DNA of 64,000 nt from Odontocerum albicorne. Taxonomy: Eukaryota; Arthropoda; Insecta; Trichoptera; Odontoceridae. The notes beneath the pieces are model-generated. The model was given only the letters and a program-made list of their open reading frames with translations. It did no database searches and was not told the origin of the DNA. The stretch lies in NCBI GenBank assembly GCA_949825065.1, contig OX463863.1, positions 17,283,240-17,347,239 on the forward strand. The letters are read 5' to 3'. This document shows, piece by piece, positions 47,540-57,987 of this stretch. Within the stretch, counting starts at the first letter, position 1. Each line of letters opens with the position of its first letter. A program made the translations under genes and the position numbers.

Positions 47540-47998
47540 TATTTTTGACTGCAAAGGAATTAAAAAGGACTTTTATAGTATGTGCTGACTGTAATAATTT
47601 CTATATAGGAAAGACAGGAAGATTTCGTGAACACAAATCCGCCTTAACAAACCCTCTAATTTATTCTAAAATGGCTAATCATTTTCACCATAAAAACCAT
47701 ACGTTTTCTATGGATGATGCCAAATTCTTACATATCTGTAGTAACGGAAATACATTGGACAGATTAGAGGCCCAAGACATTTCTAAGTCAGTGCATCGGG
47801 ATGAACATCTGGCAAACACATATATTCCAAGAATCTCGCCGCTGATCGTCGAGGTTGTCTCCTCCCTCTCTTCACACACAGTCCCCAACCCAAATGTTTA
47901 ACGTTAGAAGCGTGTATGTGGGTACCAGTTCGAATAGAATTCAGTCTTGTTTGTAATCCCCTGACGATGAGGTGAAAATCTTGAAACCGGTAGGGTTT
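47540..47998 (+). mobile_element. Penelope-like element, 3' part with GIY-YIG domain
   Basis: 47545-47901 encodes a largely open GIY-YIG endonuclease domain: CADCNNFYIGKTGRFREHKS, SKMANHFHHKNHTF, and LDRLEAQDISKS, with the paired Cys typical of the Penelope linker before it. No RT is present in this copy. It is followed by a hammerhead motif and then cut by the end of a MITE-like sequence. It matches the decayed GIY-YIG part at 36300-36520. Confidence 0.82.
47950..47996 (+). ncRNA. Hammerhead ribozyme motif, PLE copy 2
   Basis: Core CTGACGA (47961-47967), stem II GAGGT/ATCTT closing a GAAA tetraloop (47969-47982), then GAAACCGGTA with cleavage triplet GTA ending 47992. The inner stem I pairs CCC (47958-47960) with GGG (47993-47995). 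The distal stem I strand TTACAAA found in copy 1 is missing, because MITE-end sequence begins at 47996. The active strand is therefore truncated. Confidence 0.65.
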
Positions 47999-48014
47999 AT
48001 CCTCTAGGGTACAG
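47996..48014. mobile_element. Terminal fragment of the palindromic MITE
   Basis: TTTATCCTCTAGGGTACAG followed by AATT equals the right end of the MITE at 35677-35820. The left part is absent. Confidence 0.6.
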
Positions 48015-48123
48015 AATTATTTATCCAAGTAGCTTGCAAATGTTTTATAAGGCAGGCCTGGCCAATCCAAATTGCACCTCGGGTCGCATTGACGACCTAA
48101 AATTTTCCCAAAAGCCGCACGTA

Positions 48124-49401
48124 CCAGTCTGTAAATATGAAACAGGAATTTGCTCATAGATGGCTCTAGTTGTCAATGTAGTGACTTTCAAACCGCGTCA
48201 TCGACGTCTTTTTCTTGTGTTAACATTTGTCAAAGACTCAACTCACAACAATACAAGTTTAATACAACTGCATACGTTTTCATAGCGTTGAATATGTTTG
48301 TTTTTGTTCCTGAAAACTAAGATTTGCGGATAGCATTGATTTTCTGATACCATTTGAAGAAAACTGCTGCAGAATCGCATCGAATGCTTGTCGAAGCTTA
48401 CGGTTAGCATGCTCTTTGTAAATTACAGTGCTTTGAGTGGTTTAAAAAATTCAAAAGTAGCGATTTTGACGTGAGAAACGAAGAACGTGGAAGACCACTG
48501 AGAAAGTTTGAAGACGCCGAATTGCGAGCATTGTTGGATGAGGATGACGCTCAAACACAACAGCAACTCGTGGATCAATTGAATGTGAGACGAGAAGCCG
48601 TCTCCATACGTTTGAAAGCCATGGGAAAGATCCAGAAGGTGGGAGAATGGGTTCCACATGAACTGAATGAAAACCGAAAGTGACAGCAGGAAAATCGAAA
48701 AACCACTTGCGAAATGCTGCTCGCCAGGTACAAAAGAAAATCATTTCTCCATCGAATTGTGACTGGCGATGAAAAATTAATATATTTCGAGAATCCTAAG
48801 CTCAAAAGATCATGGATAATTCCAAGTAAACCAACGACATCGACTGCAAGCCCAAATCGCTATGGACGGAAGGCAATGCTCTGTGTTTAGTGGGATCAGA
48901 AGGGTGTTATCTATGATATTATGAGCTGCTAAAACCTGGCGAAACCGTTAATACTGAACGCTACCGACAACAGATGATGGATTTGAACCAAGTATTACGT
49001 GAAAAACGACCAGGATATCAAAAGAGGCAACATAAAGTGATTTTGCTTCGTGATAATGCACCATCGCACACAGCAAAATCGGTCAAGGAAACAATTGAGT
49101 CGTTTAGTTGGCAAATACTTTTGCATGTAACTTCAGACTTGGCTCCATCCGATTACTACTTATTTGCATCGATGGGACACGCACTTGCTGAACAGCGCTT
49201 CACTTCTTACGAAAATGGCTCGATGATTGGTTTGCCTCAAAAGAGCAACAGTTTATTTGGCGTGCCATCCACAAATTGCCAGAGATGGGGAAAATGTGTA
49301 GCTAGCGTTGGACAATACTTTGAATAAAATATTTTTTAGCATTTTCATACAATAAATGTGTATTTTTTATTTAAAAAAATCCGGTTTCATATTTACAGAC
49401 C
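48124..49401 (+). mobile_element. Mariner element, mauritiana (Mos1-like) type, decayed
   Basis: Ends with TCTGTAAATATGAAAC and its inverse, TA flanks at 48122-48123 and 49402-49403, 1278 bp. Contains a transposase pseudogene with the mauritiana-style wording DAELRALLDEDDAQTQQQL. A partial sibling is at 57330-57987. Confidence 0.88.
48290..49327 (+). pseudogene. Mos1-like transposase, broken
   Basis: Translatable pieces: start near 48294 (MFVFVPEN), 48471-48683 (RNEERGRPLRKFEDAEL through GKIQKVGEWVPHELNENRK, stop TGA), then VTGDEKL and LLKPGETVNTERYRQQMMDL in shifted frames, then 48974-49327 with LLRDNAPSHTAKS, SDLAPSDYYLFASM and KCVASVGQYFE. HDN has become RDN, but the Asp remains; the YSP before DLAPSD is altered (VTSDLAPSD). 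Multiple frameshifts, inactive. Confidence 0.87.
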
Positions 49402-49414
49402 TATGTACATACTA

Positions 49415-50244
49415 CCTTGATCAAAAAGTTTAAGGACCGGCCACCGTGTGGCGCTGTCAGTCACCCTATTGGAATTCTTTTTGTTGTTAGGTTACCACAT
49501 CTATCATTTACACTACCCTCCAAATTTCAGCGTCATAGCTTGACATTTGTAAAAGTTACGCTATACTGAGTACATCTACCTTTGTGCGTGTTTTCGATTT
49601 TTTACAAGTTTGAAAATGGCATCAACTGTGCATCAACGAGTTTGCATTAAATTTTGTGTAAAAAACGGATTTAACACAGTGGCAGTCGAAAACCAATGAA
49701 AACATCGATAAAATCAAAGAAATGTTGGCCAAAAACCGCAAATTGGCCATCAGAGAGCTGGCAGAGGACTTGAACATCGCTTATGGATCCGCTCAAGACA
49801 TTTTGGTTACTGATTTGGGCCTCAGACGTGTCGCTGCAAAACTGGTGCCGAAACACCTCAATTTCATGCAAAAAAAGACCGCGTTGAAATCGCGAAAGAC
49901 ATGATTTCCATGAGTTTTTTTACCAAAAACAACACGAATACTATCCAGCAGCCTTCGAATTCACCTGATCTGGCTCCCTGCGACGTTTTCCTGTTCAGCC
50001 GACTTAAAAAACCGCTTCGCGGAACGCGTTACAGCACCCAAGAGTATGTCATGAAAAAATCGAAGACGGCTCTGATGGACATACCGAAAATTGAGTACCA
50101 GCGGTGTTTTGAGGATTGGATCAAGCGCTGGCGTAGGTGCGTTGCAGTCGATGGGGAGTACTTTGAAGGGGACCATATCGATTTTGATGAATAAATTTGT
50201 ATTTTCGATTTTATGAATAAAGTCCTAAATTTTTTTGATCAAGG
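49415..50244 (+). mobile_element. Internally deleted mariner (830 bp)
   Basis: Ends CCTTGATCAAAAAGTTTAAG and its inverse, TA at 49413-49414 and 50245-50246. The coding pieces are the N-terminal DNA-binding part (49722-49904, NRKLAIRELAEDLNIAYGSA, LVPKHLNFMQKK), a deletion that removes the first two catalytic Asp blocks, and the C-terminal part (49901-50194, NSPDLAPCDVFLFSRLKKPL to GEYFEGD). It could only move with transposase supplied from elsewhere. Confidence 0.87.
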
Positions 50245-50316
50245 TAGTATGTTACGTTATGCAAAAATAATAACATTTTTTTATTACAACTAATTTCATA
50301 CTTATTGATTTTTGTA

Positions 50317-50496
50317 CAGTACCCGGCGGTAAGTAATACACATCGGGCTTAAGAAAGAGACTTCGGTTTTGTATAACGTCGTTTTTGTCATTCATACACG
50401 TGTTCCGTCGCGATTTGTCGTACGACAAAGACGACGCTCTACAAAGTCGAAGTCTCTTTCTTAAGCCCGATGTGTATTACTTATCGCCGCGTACTG
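50317..50496. mobile_element. Palindromic MITE (180 bp), TA target
   Basis: About 48-bp inverted arms, starting CAGTACCCGGCGGTAAGTAA and closing with the near-complement ending CGCGTACTG, flanked by TA. The CAGT-type end and TA target fit a pogo/Tigger-derived MITE. Nested in the hAT-type element. Confidence 0.8.
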
Positions 50497-50989
50497 TAAG
50501 TACAATAAATAATTTGAATGCAGAGGTAATCTGAAAGCATTCACTCGGGATAATTGGAAAAAAACAATACTACAACCAGATGTGAAAAGAAAACACGCAT
50601 TGAACCAACCAAAAATGTATTTGTATAGTAATAAACATAAAATAGTTTTAAAAATCAAAATTATTAATTAAGACACATAAATCAAACAACATGACAAATT
50701 TTATTTTAAATAAATATCTGAGTTCTTACAAAAATGCCATGCGGCTGCCCGTGGCGGCGTTGCAAGCAGACTGCTAGTTCTCGAACGCTTAACAAGCGAG
50801 AATCTATGCGCGGGAAATATACACTAGCAGAATCTATGCATTTCGTGTTTTTCACGTAATTATAGAAACGTTATTGGTTTTAATTACTTAAATGTGATTT
50901 TAAATACATTCTGAAGTACCCGATACTTTAAAAAGACTTGATTCGTCATATATGACCGCGGGTTGGCCAGACCTGTATTAAGGTAATCT

Positions 50990-51285
50990 ATAATATACTC
51001 CTTTATATATCCTTTATAGATCACAGCCATTCTGCAAAAAGAATAAGAAGAAAGCAACCTCTGCCATGGAGCTAGAATTTGTATCTATGGTTATTTCTAT
51101 GGCATCATTTGACACCCGTCATCACTTGAGACGCTATATTCATTCACACAAAGGAGTGCACAGCCATATATCAAGAAGAAAATACACAATATCTGGCGTA
51201 TACTCCATACATAAACATTATTTAAGAATATAGAGACACCGTGTATACTCCGTCAGATATAGGAGTGCATGGCCATTATTAAAAA
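50990..51285 (+). repeat. Block of dispersed hairpin units upstream of gene E
   Basis: Counterpart of 23950-24250 and 36740-37070, with units ending CACAGCCATT (51018, 51160) and GGCGTATACTCCATACATAA (51197). Confidence 0.7.
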
Positions 51286-52014
51286 GAAGAGTGTGTTCTT
51301 TCTGTTGAATTGAACTGTCACTTAGGTATTGCATGTGATTTATATTGTCTGTATTTTTCCCCCGTTGTTGAGAGTTGATTACGGTATTGATTTAGTGGTT
51401 CATTCTGACCGCTTCACTGTGATTGTGTGTATCAATGTGTACTGCTTAATATAGTGGCGTTTTGTGTTTTATAAAGGCATATTTTTGCCTCAGATCATTT
51501 TGACAGTTGATCTTCTGGGGTAGCGATCACAGTAACATCAGTACAATTGAGGTTTTACACCTTTTTTCCATGAACTATATTAGTTATTTTACATTAAAAT
51601 CAAGATTTTTGGTTTAATCTTGACTAACTTCTCTTTTGATGAAAAATTACATTTTGATGCCATTTAAAATGTAGTGTTTCATCCATTAAAAATGGAATGT
51701 TCTGTACAGTTAAAACAAAAAAATATTTTCTCAAATATTTGATATTTAAAATGAATTGATATGCGAAAGTATCACATTCAGCTGTAGATATAGTGTAATG
51801 CATGTGTCCAATGTTCATATAACATCATAAATATTTTTAGAAGAACTCCCAAAAGTAAATCTACACACACCACTGACAAAGAAGATGGTCATGTCAGGAA
51901 AGTTATCATTTAAGAATATTTCGAACTGAATATAGTTTTATGCTTCTCTATGTCAAACGGTTGAACATATTATAAACTCAATGTTTGAATATTTCGAATG
52001 ATTCCAGGTCATAG
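51286..52014 (+). promoter_or_regulatory. Conserved 5' flank of gene E
   Basis: The uninterrupted version of the family's upstream region, joined directly to exon 1. Blocks include CACTGTGATTGTGTGTATCA and GGGGTAGCGATCACAGTAAC. Promoter role inferred. Confidence 0.45.
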
Positions 52015-54124
52015 ATGGATCCTCAGCTACACAAAAGGAGCGCAGAAGTAATGGTGAAAGAAGAAAAGGCAGAAGAGGGGGATACTGCAGCAATGTTCCC
52101 CCAGTATATCAGTATACATGAGGCAGATATTAAGCAGGAATGTGTACAAGATATCAGTGCAGGTACCAGACATGATGAGTATATTCCCACAGACCCAAGT
52201 ACACTTATATTGTTAAAATAAAATAAATATGAGAGATATGACAAACATTCAACAGGTACACACCACATATTCCATACCAGCCATGGAAAATATGGTGTGT
52301 ACCTGTAGGAGAGAATGTTTTAGTAATTTTAACTTTTGTTTTGGAAAATATTTAAAACATAATATGTAAAAAGTGGATTAATACGGAATGTTGACGTTTT
52401 GTTATGTTAAATGCCTCATTTTGATCTAATCCAATGGTGTTTGACTTTGTTGGAAATAAAATTCAGAGTTATCATCACTCTAAGAAATATTAGGTATGTA
52501 ACGCTATGTGCAAATTTTATTTAGTTTTTTATATAACATCATGCCAAAAAATATTACGATAGATAATTTATAAAATATGAGAAATCCCCTTTAAAAAACT
52601 ACTGACACGCCAACAAGCCACACATAATGGCTGTCAAACAAACTTTAGAAAAATGACAATACGTGTATTTCAATTCTTGTTTGATTACTTCAGTAGATTT
52701 GATATTGTATGTTATTTTTTGTAGATGTTATGGCCCAGCCATCTTGTGATACATTCAGTAAAGAAATGAGTTTACTGAAGCAATCCCACGATTTTGAATT
52801 GGAATGTTGTTCAGATTTTTTCATTAAACAAGAAAATGTAGAAGAGGACACTGCGCCAGTATTACCTGATTTTGCTATTGACATACAGGAAGTGAATATT
52901 AAAAAGGAATGTGATCTGGTCAGTAACACAGAGACTGTTGATGTTTGCGACACGCATGCAATAACAAGTAAGTGTATATATTTGGATTGTATTCTGAATA
53001 AGTTTTCACTTTTTCATTAAATTATCAACAGTATAATCTTTTGTATTTTCGTTAGAAATAGGATTCAAGTTAAGTCTTAATACAAATAATTAAGTTAAAA
53101 TGTTTTTTTCATAACTCCATCAATTTTTTCTTAATTGACAATTCAATACAAGTAATTTCTTGTATAAATCGAAGAACAGACATTTGAGAAATGCTTAGTT
53201 ACGAAAAGATAATCTATGATCTTTCTGTTGAACCCTTCAATATTTTTTCTTGACTTTCACATGTTTTTAGGTTCAGGTGATATGAGTAACCAATTCAGTA
53301 AAAAAAAATGCAGTGAAAACATTTTTCATGGCAATTCTCACAAAAGTATTAATGCTGGAGCGAAGCCTTACAGCTGTGGACAATGTGGTAAGACATTCGC
53401 ATACAAATGTAATTTAAAATCGCATGAAAGGATTCATAGTGGAGAGAAGCTTTTTAGCTGTGGACAATGTGATAAGAGATTTACACAAAAAAGTACTTTA
53501 AAATCTCATGAAAGGATTCATAGTGGAGAGAAGTCTTATGGTTGTGGACTATGTGATAAGACATTCTCAAAGAAAGGTGTTTTAAAACGTCATGAAAGAA
53601 TTCATAGTGAAGAGAAACCTTACAGCTGTGGACAATGTGATAAAACATTCTCACGAGTAGATCATTTAAAATTTCATGAAAGGATTCATACTGGAGAGAA
53701 ACCTTATAGCTGTGGACAATGTGATAAGACATTCTCAGACAAAGGTATTTTAAAACGTCATGAAATAATTCATAGTGAGGAGAAGCCTTATAGCTGTGTA
53801 CAATGTGATAAGTCATTCTCAGACAAAAGTATTTTAAAACATCATGAAAGAATTCATACTGGAGAAAAGCCTTATAGCTGTGGACAATGTTATAAGAGAT
53901 TCTCACAAAAAAATCATTTAAAATCTCATGAAAAGATTCATAGTGGAGAGAAGCCTTACAGTTGTGGACAATGTGGTAAGAGATTCTCACAAAAAAATCA
54001 TTTAAAATGTCATGAAAGGATTCATAGTGGTGAGAAGCCTTACAGCTGTGGACAATGTGATAAGAGTTTCTCACAAAATCGTTATTTAAAATCTCATGAA
54101 AGGATCCATCTTACTGGTGAATAG
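52015..54124 (+). CDS. C2H2 zinc-finger protein, gene E (3 exons, 9 fingers)
   Basis: Exons 52015-52162, 52725-52967 and 53271-54124, phase 1, 414 codons plus stop, with all GT-AG sites present. This is the most intact small copy: no transposon in its introns and an undisturbed 5' flank. The N-terminus carries VKEE, IKQE, IKQE and IKKE. Nine tandem fingers run from YSCGQCGKTFAYKCNLKSHERIH to YSCGQCDKSFSQNRYLKSHERIH, followed by LTGE and TAG. Fingers pair one to one with gene D and differ at several base-contact positions, for example finger 4 (SRVDHLKF against SDKGNLKS). Predicted nuclear DNA-binding protein of unknown target. Confidence 0.85.
52238..52320. repeat. Intron-1 hairpin, copy E
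   Basis: Left arm CAGGTACACACCAC is intact; the right arm begins TATGGTGTGTACCTG, so two base pairs near the loop are lost. Confidence 0.83.
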
Positions 54125-54780
54125 CCTTATAGCTGTGGACAATGTGATAAGACATTCTAAAAAAAGTCATTTAAAATCTTATGAAATAATTGATAGTGGA
54201 GAGAAACCTTTCAGATGAGGACAATGTGATGAAACATTCTCACAAAAACGTAATGAAAAGATTCACAGGCAAGAGAACCCTTACAGCTGAAAAATTGTGG
54301 AAAGACAATATCTTACCATAGGAGTTTAATACACCATTTAAGGATTCATCGTGAATGGAAACTGTGAAAATTGGGAGAAGACATTATTTGATAATAGAAG
54401 TTTAATAATCCATTCATGGATTCATAGTCAAGAGAAGCCGTTTAAAATTCCATGAAAGGCTTCATAATTGAGAGAAACTGTACAGTTGCGATAATAGTGT
54501 AAAGACATTCGCAACTAAAAGTACATTAAAATCTCACGAAAAACTTCATAGTTGAGAGAAGTTTGCGATAATTGTACACAGATATTCTCAACTAAAGGTA
54601 CTTTTAAATGTCATGAAAGGATTTACAGTTGAGAGAAGTCTTACAGCTGTAACGAATGTGTGAAGACATTCTCTGATGGTGCAAATGTAATACTCCATTC
54701 AAGGATTCATAGCGGAGAGAGACCTACACGTGTGGACAATGTGGGAATACATTCTTGATGTATTTATTAATTGTGCAGGA
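54125..54780 (+). pseudogene. Decayed fingers downstream of gene E stop
   Basis: At least eight recognisable finger or linker remnants (PYSCGQCDKTF just after the stop, later GFIVNGNCEN-like and [12 protein letters not shown] pieces) with stops and frameshifts. Parallel to 6750-7710 and 30376-30870. Confidence 0.8.
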
Positions 54781-55190
54781 AAGCCGTAGGGTCGTTTGTT
54801 AGGACATCAAAATCATCACTGTTAGGAAGTCTTGGGACTGTGGTAACGTTAACAGTAAAATTATGAACAGAGGTTCCACTGTGATTGGGAAAAAGAAAGT
54901 CATGAATTTAAGATGTATGAAAGAGTTGTTAAAAAGAAAGGTTGAGAAAATATAATATTGTGAACTTGATGAAGACTATTGGGCGAAAATAGTTCGAGAA
55001 TTGATGGTGCAGATATTATATGCGAAGTTCAGCGATAGGAGCAGCTTCCACATAAGATGAAAGTCAAGGGTTGGTTCTCGCCAGCTAAAATATCTTTCAC
55101 TTAACTGTATTTGAATAATTTTGACATTATTTGAATAGCACTCATGAAACATAATGATCTCAAAAAAAGGAACTTGTAACCATATTTTGT
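54781..55190 (+). other. 3' flank of zinc-finger unit E
   Basis: Shares GTTAGGACATCAAAATCATC, TTGGGCGAAAATAGTTCGAG and GAAAGTCAAGGGTTGGTTCTC with units C and D. No coding potential. Confidence 0.65.
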
Positions 55191-55740
55191 TTTGCGCAAT
55201 TATGTACTTTATTTGATATTTTATGATGGGTTCTCAAGTTCTTTTCTTTGAACATGGAAACCATATGAAGTCCACGTGCCGTAAGGAAAGAATAGTGTAG
55301 GGGTGACCATGATTTTTTATTTATTATATATTCAGATTATTTAGTTTATTTATTTATTATTCATTTAGAAATACAGAAGTGGATTTTTTTGTTTAGAACA
55401 AATATTTGTTTATTGATACAGAAAAAGAAAGTTTGAAAGAAACAAGAAGTTTTATTTATTTCTAACAAACATTTATATATAACCTACCTATTTGAAAAAT
55501 GTAATTTATGTTTTTGTGGTACATTATGTTGACTACTTATTTTTATATATGCATGAATATGCATATTTACCCACTCCATCTTTTTTTCTTCCACATACCA
55601 GTTGATGGGCCACACACACAATGAAAAAATAAGGGGGAACGTTGGTCATAGTCATTAAAAAATCCTCGCCCACCAGATACCTTCTTCCTGTTTTAACAAT
55701 ACCACCATTTAGTGAAGAGACACACATAATGCCTGTATTA
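55191..55740. other. AT-rich noncoding segment
   Basis: T-rich and A-rich stretches. No supported gene, and no match to the other units. Confidence 0.4.
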
Positions 55741-55742
55741 AA

Positions 55743-56312
55743 TCAAAAACCAACCACGCTACCAGTTGATAGAGAGTTGTTGATTTTAATATTAGTCAGC
55801 AACTCTCTATCAACTTTGGCTCTTTGAAGAACCGTCGTGTTGCTGACCATATCCGTCCAGGGTATCCGTAGCATTCTCCGGTGTATCCACATCTCAAATG
55901 CTTCCAGTCGGTTCATACTACCAACTTTGAGGGTCCATGATTCCACTCCGTGTAATAACACTGACCAAACGTAGCATTTGACTAACCATTGTCGAAGTTT
56001 CAAGTTTAGATTATCATGTACAAGATGTTTCAATTCTACACTTGACTTCGGTTTCTGGGTCGAGGTTTTCTACTAGGATACTTCCGAGGTATTTAATTTT
56101 TGTCACTCTCTCTATATCAGCACCGTTCAATGTAAGATGTGATCCTGCCGTCCAAACACCATGAACTTAGTTTTAGTCACGTTCATGTCCAGCGCCAGCC
56201 TCACACCGGCTCCATTTATTCTATCTATAAGCGTTTGAAGGACGTCAATACTGTCTGCCAGAACAACCATACCATCTGCGTACCTGATGTTATTGACGCA
56301 TACACCATTCAC
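55743..56312 (-). pseudogene. LINE reverse transcriptase fragment (palm end and thumb)
   Basis: From 56312: NNIRYADGMVVLADSIDVLQ (the active-site box is YADG instead of YADD), then KTKFMVFGRQ. In a shifted frame comes a YLGSI-type motif, then NLNLKLRQWLVKCYVWSVLL and RRMLRIPWTDMVSN, VDRELL. It is truncated at both ends and ends at a short palindrome near 55757-55806. Confidence 0.8.
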
Positions 56313-56690
56313 TGACCCCCAGATTCAAGGTATATAGTGCTTTATAAGCGCTATATAACTTCCTTGAATAATGACCATGAATTTCTATATATGAAGGAGT
56401 ATAAGCCAGTGTCAAGTGATGCCCACTTTATGAAGTTGGATCCTATGGGATCTTGATAGTTCTGTTCGCATGGCGCACTCGGTTGCCGCATCTGTGGTTT
56501 ATATTTTGAGTATACTATATTTACTCGGTCCAAGACTATTGTTATCTAGTGAGATACTATAGAGTTAAACTATTTTACAACTAAACTACATAGTTTACAA
56601 CTAAATTAATATTTACAATAAGATGAGAATTAAATGTGTAGTAATTGAACGAATGATTACAGTTTAAATGACGACCATCGATGTGCATAT
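56313..56690. other. Spacer with one dispersed hairpin unit
   Basis: 56365-56420 is a reverse GTATACTCC-type unit (GACCATGAATTTCTATATAT, then GAAGGAGTATAAGCCAG). The rest is noncoding. Confidence 0.55.
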
Positions 56691-57310
56691 TATTTTATTA
56701 CAAGTTAATCTTATTTCGGTTACTAAAATGAAGGATGCTATTAAGTATGGAAATTTTGTTGAGGCTCAACAGGTTGGGAAGATTTGCGAGGAGGAATATT
56801 TTTGTTTGTTTCTTAAAGGTCGAAGAGAAAGTATTTAGAGAACAGGAGAAAAATATATGTTCATGATCTCCCTCCTCCTGGCCACACTCATACAAAGAAG
56901 AATCCCTTATATGGAGTCTGGCCAGGTGGACAGGTGGACAACAATGTCCAAAACGTATTCGACTTATAATTTACGTTTCTCTCCGAGTGCTTCTATATTT
57001 AGAAAACCAGGGCTTGACTGCCGACTCCTCCATCATCCAAGAACGTGCCAAAGGTAATAAGTCTTGTGCAGATGTGCATTTATATTTGTCTGTTTCCTGT
57101 AGATGTTGCCTCTTTAGCGAAGATATTAGCAATCTTGGAGGCCAAGGTATCTGCCTCATCGTTACCTGAAATACCTCGATGACTGGGAACCCAAGCTAGG
57201 GTAACATCTAGACCCGCCTCTTCAAGGTTGGATATAGTCAGAGCCTGAAACAGGGTGCAGTATAAAGGAGGAATAGAGGTTTTTGGGCTACAATGCTTGG
57301 GGTTACCCAT
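56690..57310 (-). pseudogene. I-clade-like LINE: RNase H and C-terminal zinc knuckle
   Basis: 57310-57080 encodes the RNase H part (LDVTLAWVPSHRGISGNDEADTLAS). 56895-56698 encodes the C-terminal YECGQEEGDHEHIFFSCSLN knuckle typical of LINEs with RNase H. The connecting sequence is frameshifted. It is probably the same decayed element as the endonuclease part at 58000-59040, with its RT missing. Confidence 0.75.
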
Positions 57311-57329
57311 TATCTTTTACGCTTAGGAT

Positions 57330-57987
57330 TCTCGAAATATATCCATTTATCATCGCCAGTCACAATTCGATAGAGAAATGATTATCTTTTGTACCTGGCG
57401 AGCAGCATTTCGCAAGTGGTTTTTCGGTCTTCCTGCTGTCTTTCATTCAGTTCATGTGGAACCCATTTGCCCACCTTCTGGATCTACCATGGCTCTCAAA
57501 CGTATGGAGACGGCTTCTCGTGTCACATTTAATTGATCGGCGAGTTGTTGTTGCGTTTGAGCGTCATCCTCATCCAACAATGCTCGCAATTCGGCGTCTT
57601 CAAACTTTCTCTGTGGTCTTCCACGTTCTTCGTTTCTCACGTCAAAATCGCCACTTTGGAATTTTTTAAACCACTCAAAGCACTGTGATGTACTAAGAGC
57701 ATGCTCACCGTAAGCTTCGACAAGCATTCGATGTGATTCTGCAGCAGTTTTCTTCAAATGGTAACAGAGAATCAATGCTGACCGCGAATCGTAGTTTTCA
57801 GGCACAAAAACAGACATGCTCAACACTATGAAAACATATGTAGTTGTATTAAACTTGTATTGTTGTGAGTTAAAAGTCTTTGACAAACGTAAACACAAGA
57901 AATAGGCGTCAATGACGCGGTTTGACAGTCACTACATTAACAACTAGAGCCATCTATGAGCAAATTCCGGTTTCATATTTATAGACC
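57330..57987 (-). mobile_element. Mos1-like mariner, 5' half only
   Basis: The right end CCGGTTTCATATTTATAGACC at 57967-57987 is the terminal repeat (one change from the copy at 48124). The frame 57898-57452 contains SVFVPENYDSRSALILCYHL, KKTAAESHRMLVEAYGEHAL and DAELRALLDEDDAQTQQQLA, then frameshifts at RAMVDPEGGQ. The catalytic half is missing, and the left end abuts LINE sequence near 57330. Confidence 0.87.

Larger units (their letters stand above)
48053..50975. mobile_element. hAT-type non-autonomous element with nested insertions
   Basis: Ends CAGGCCTGGCCAA and TTGGCCAGACCTG are inverted, and the flanking 8-mers TTATAAGG and TATTAAGG are near-identical. The empty site is seen at 23938 and 36744 (TTAAGGCAATCTG). 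The element's own sequence is only about 48053-48123 and 50500-50975; the rest is two mariners and a palindromic MITE. No hAT transposase. Confidence 0.7.
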
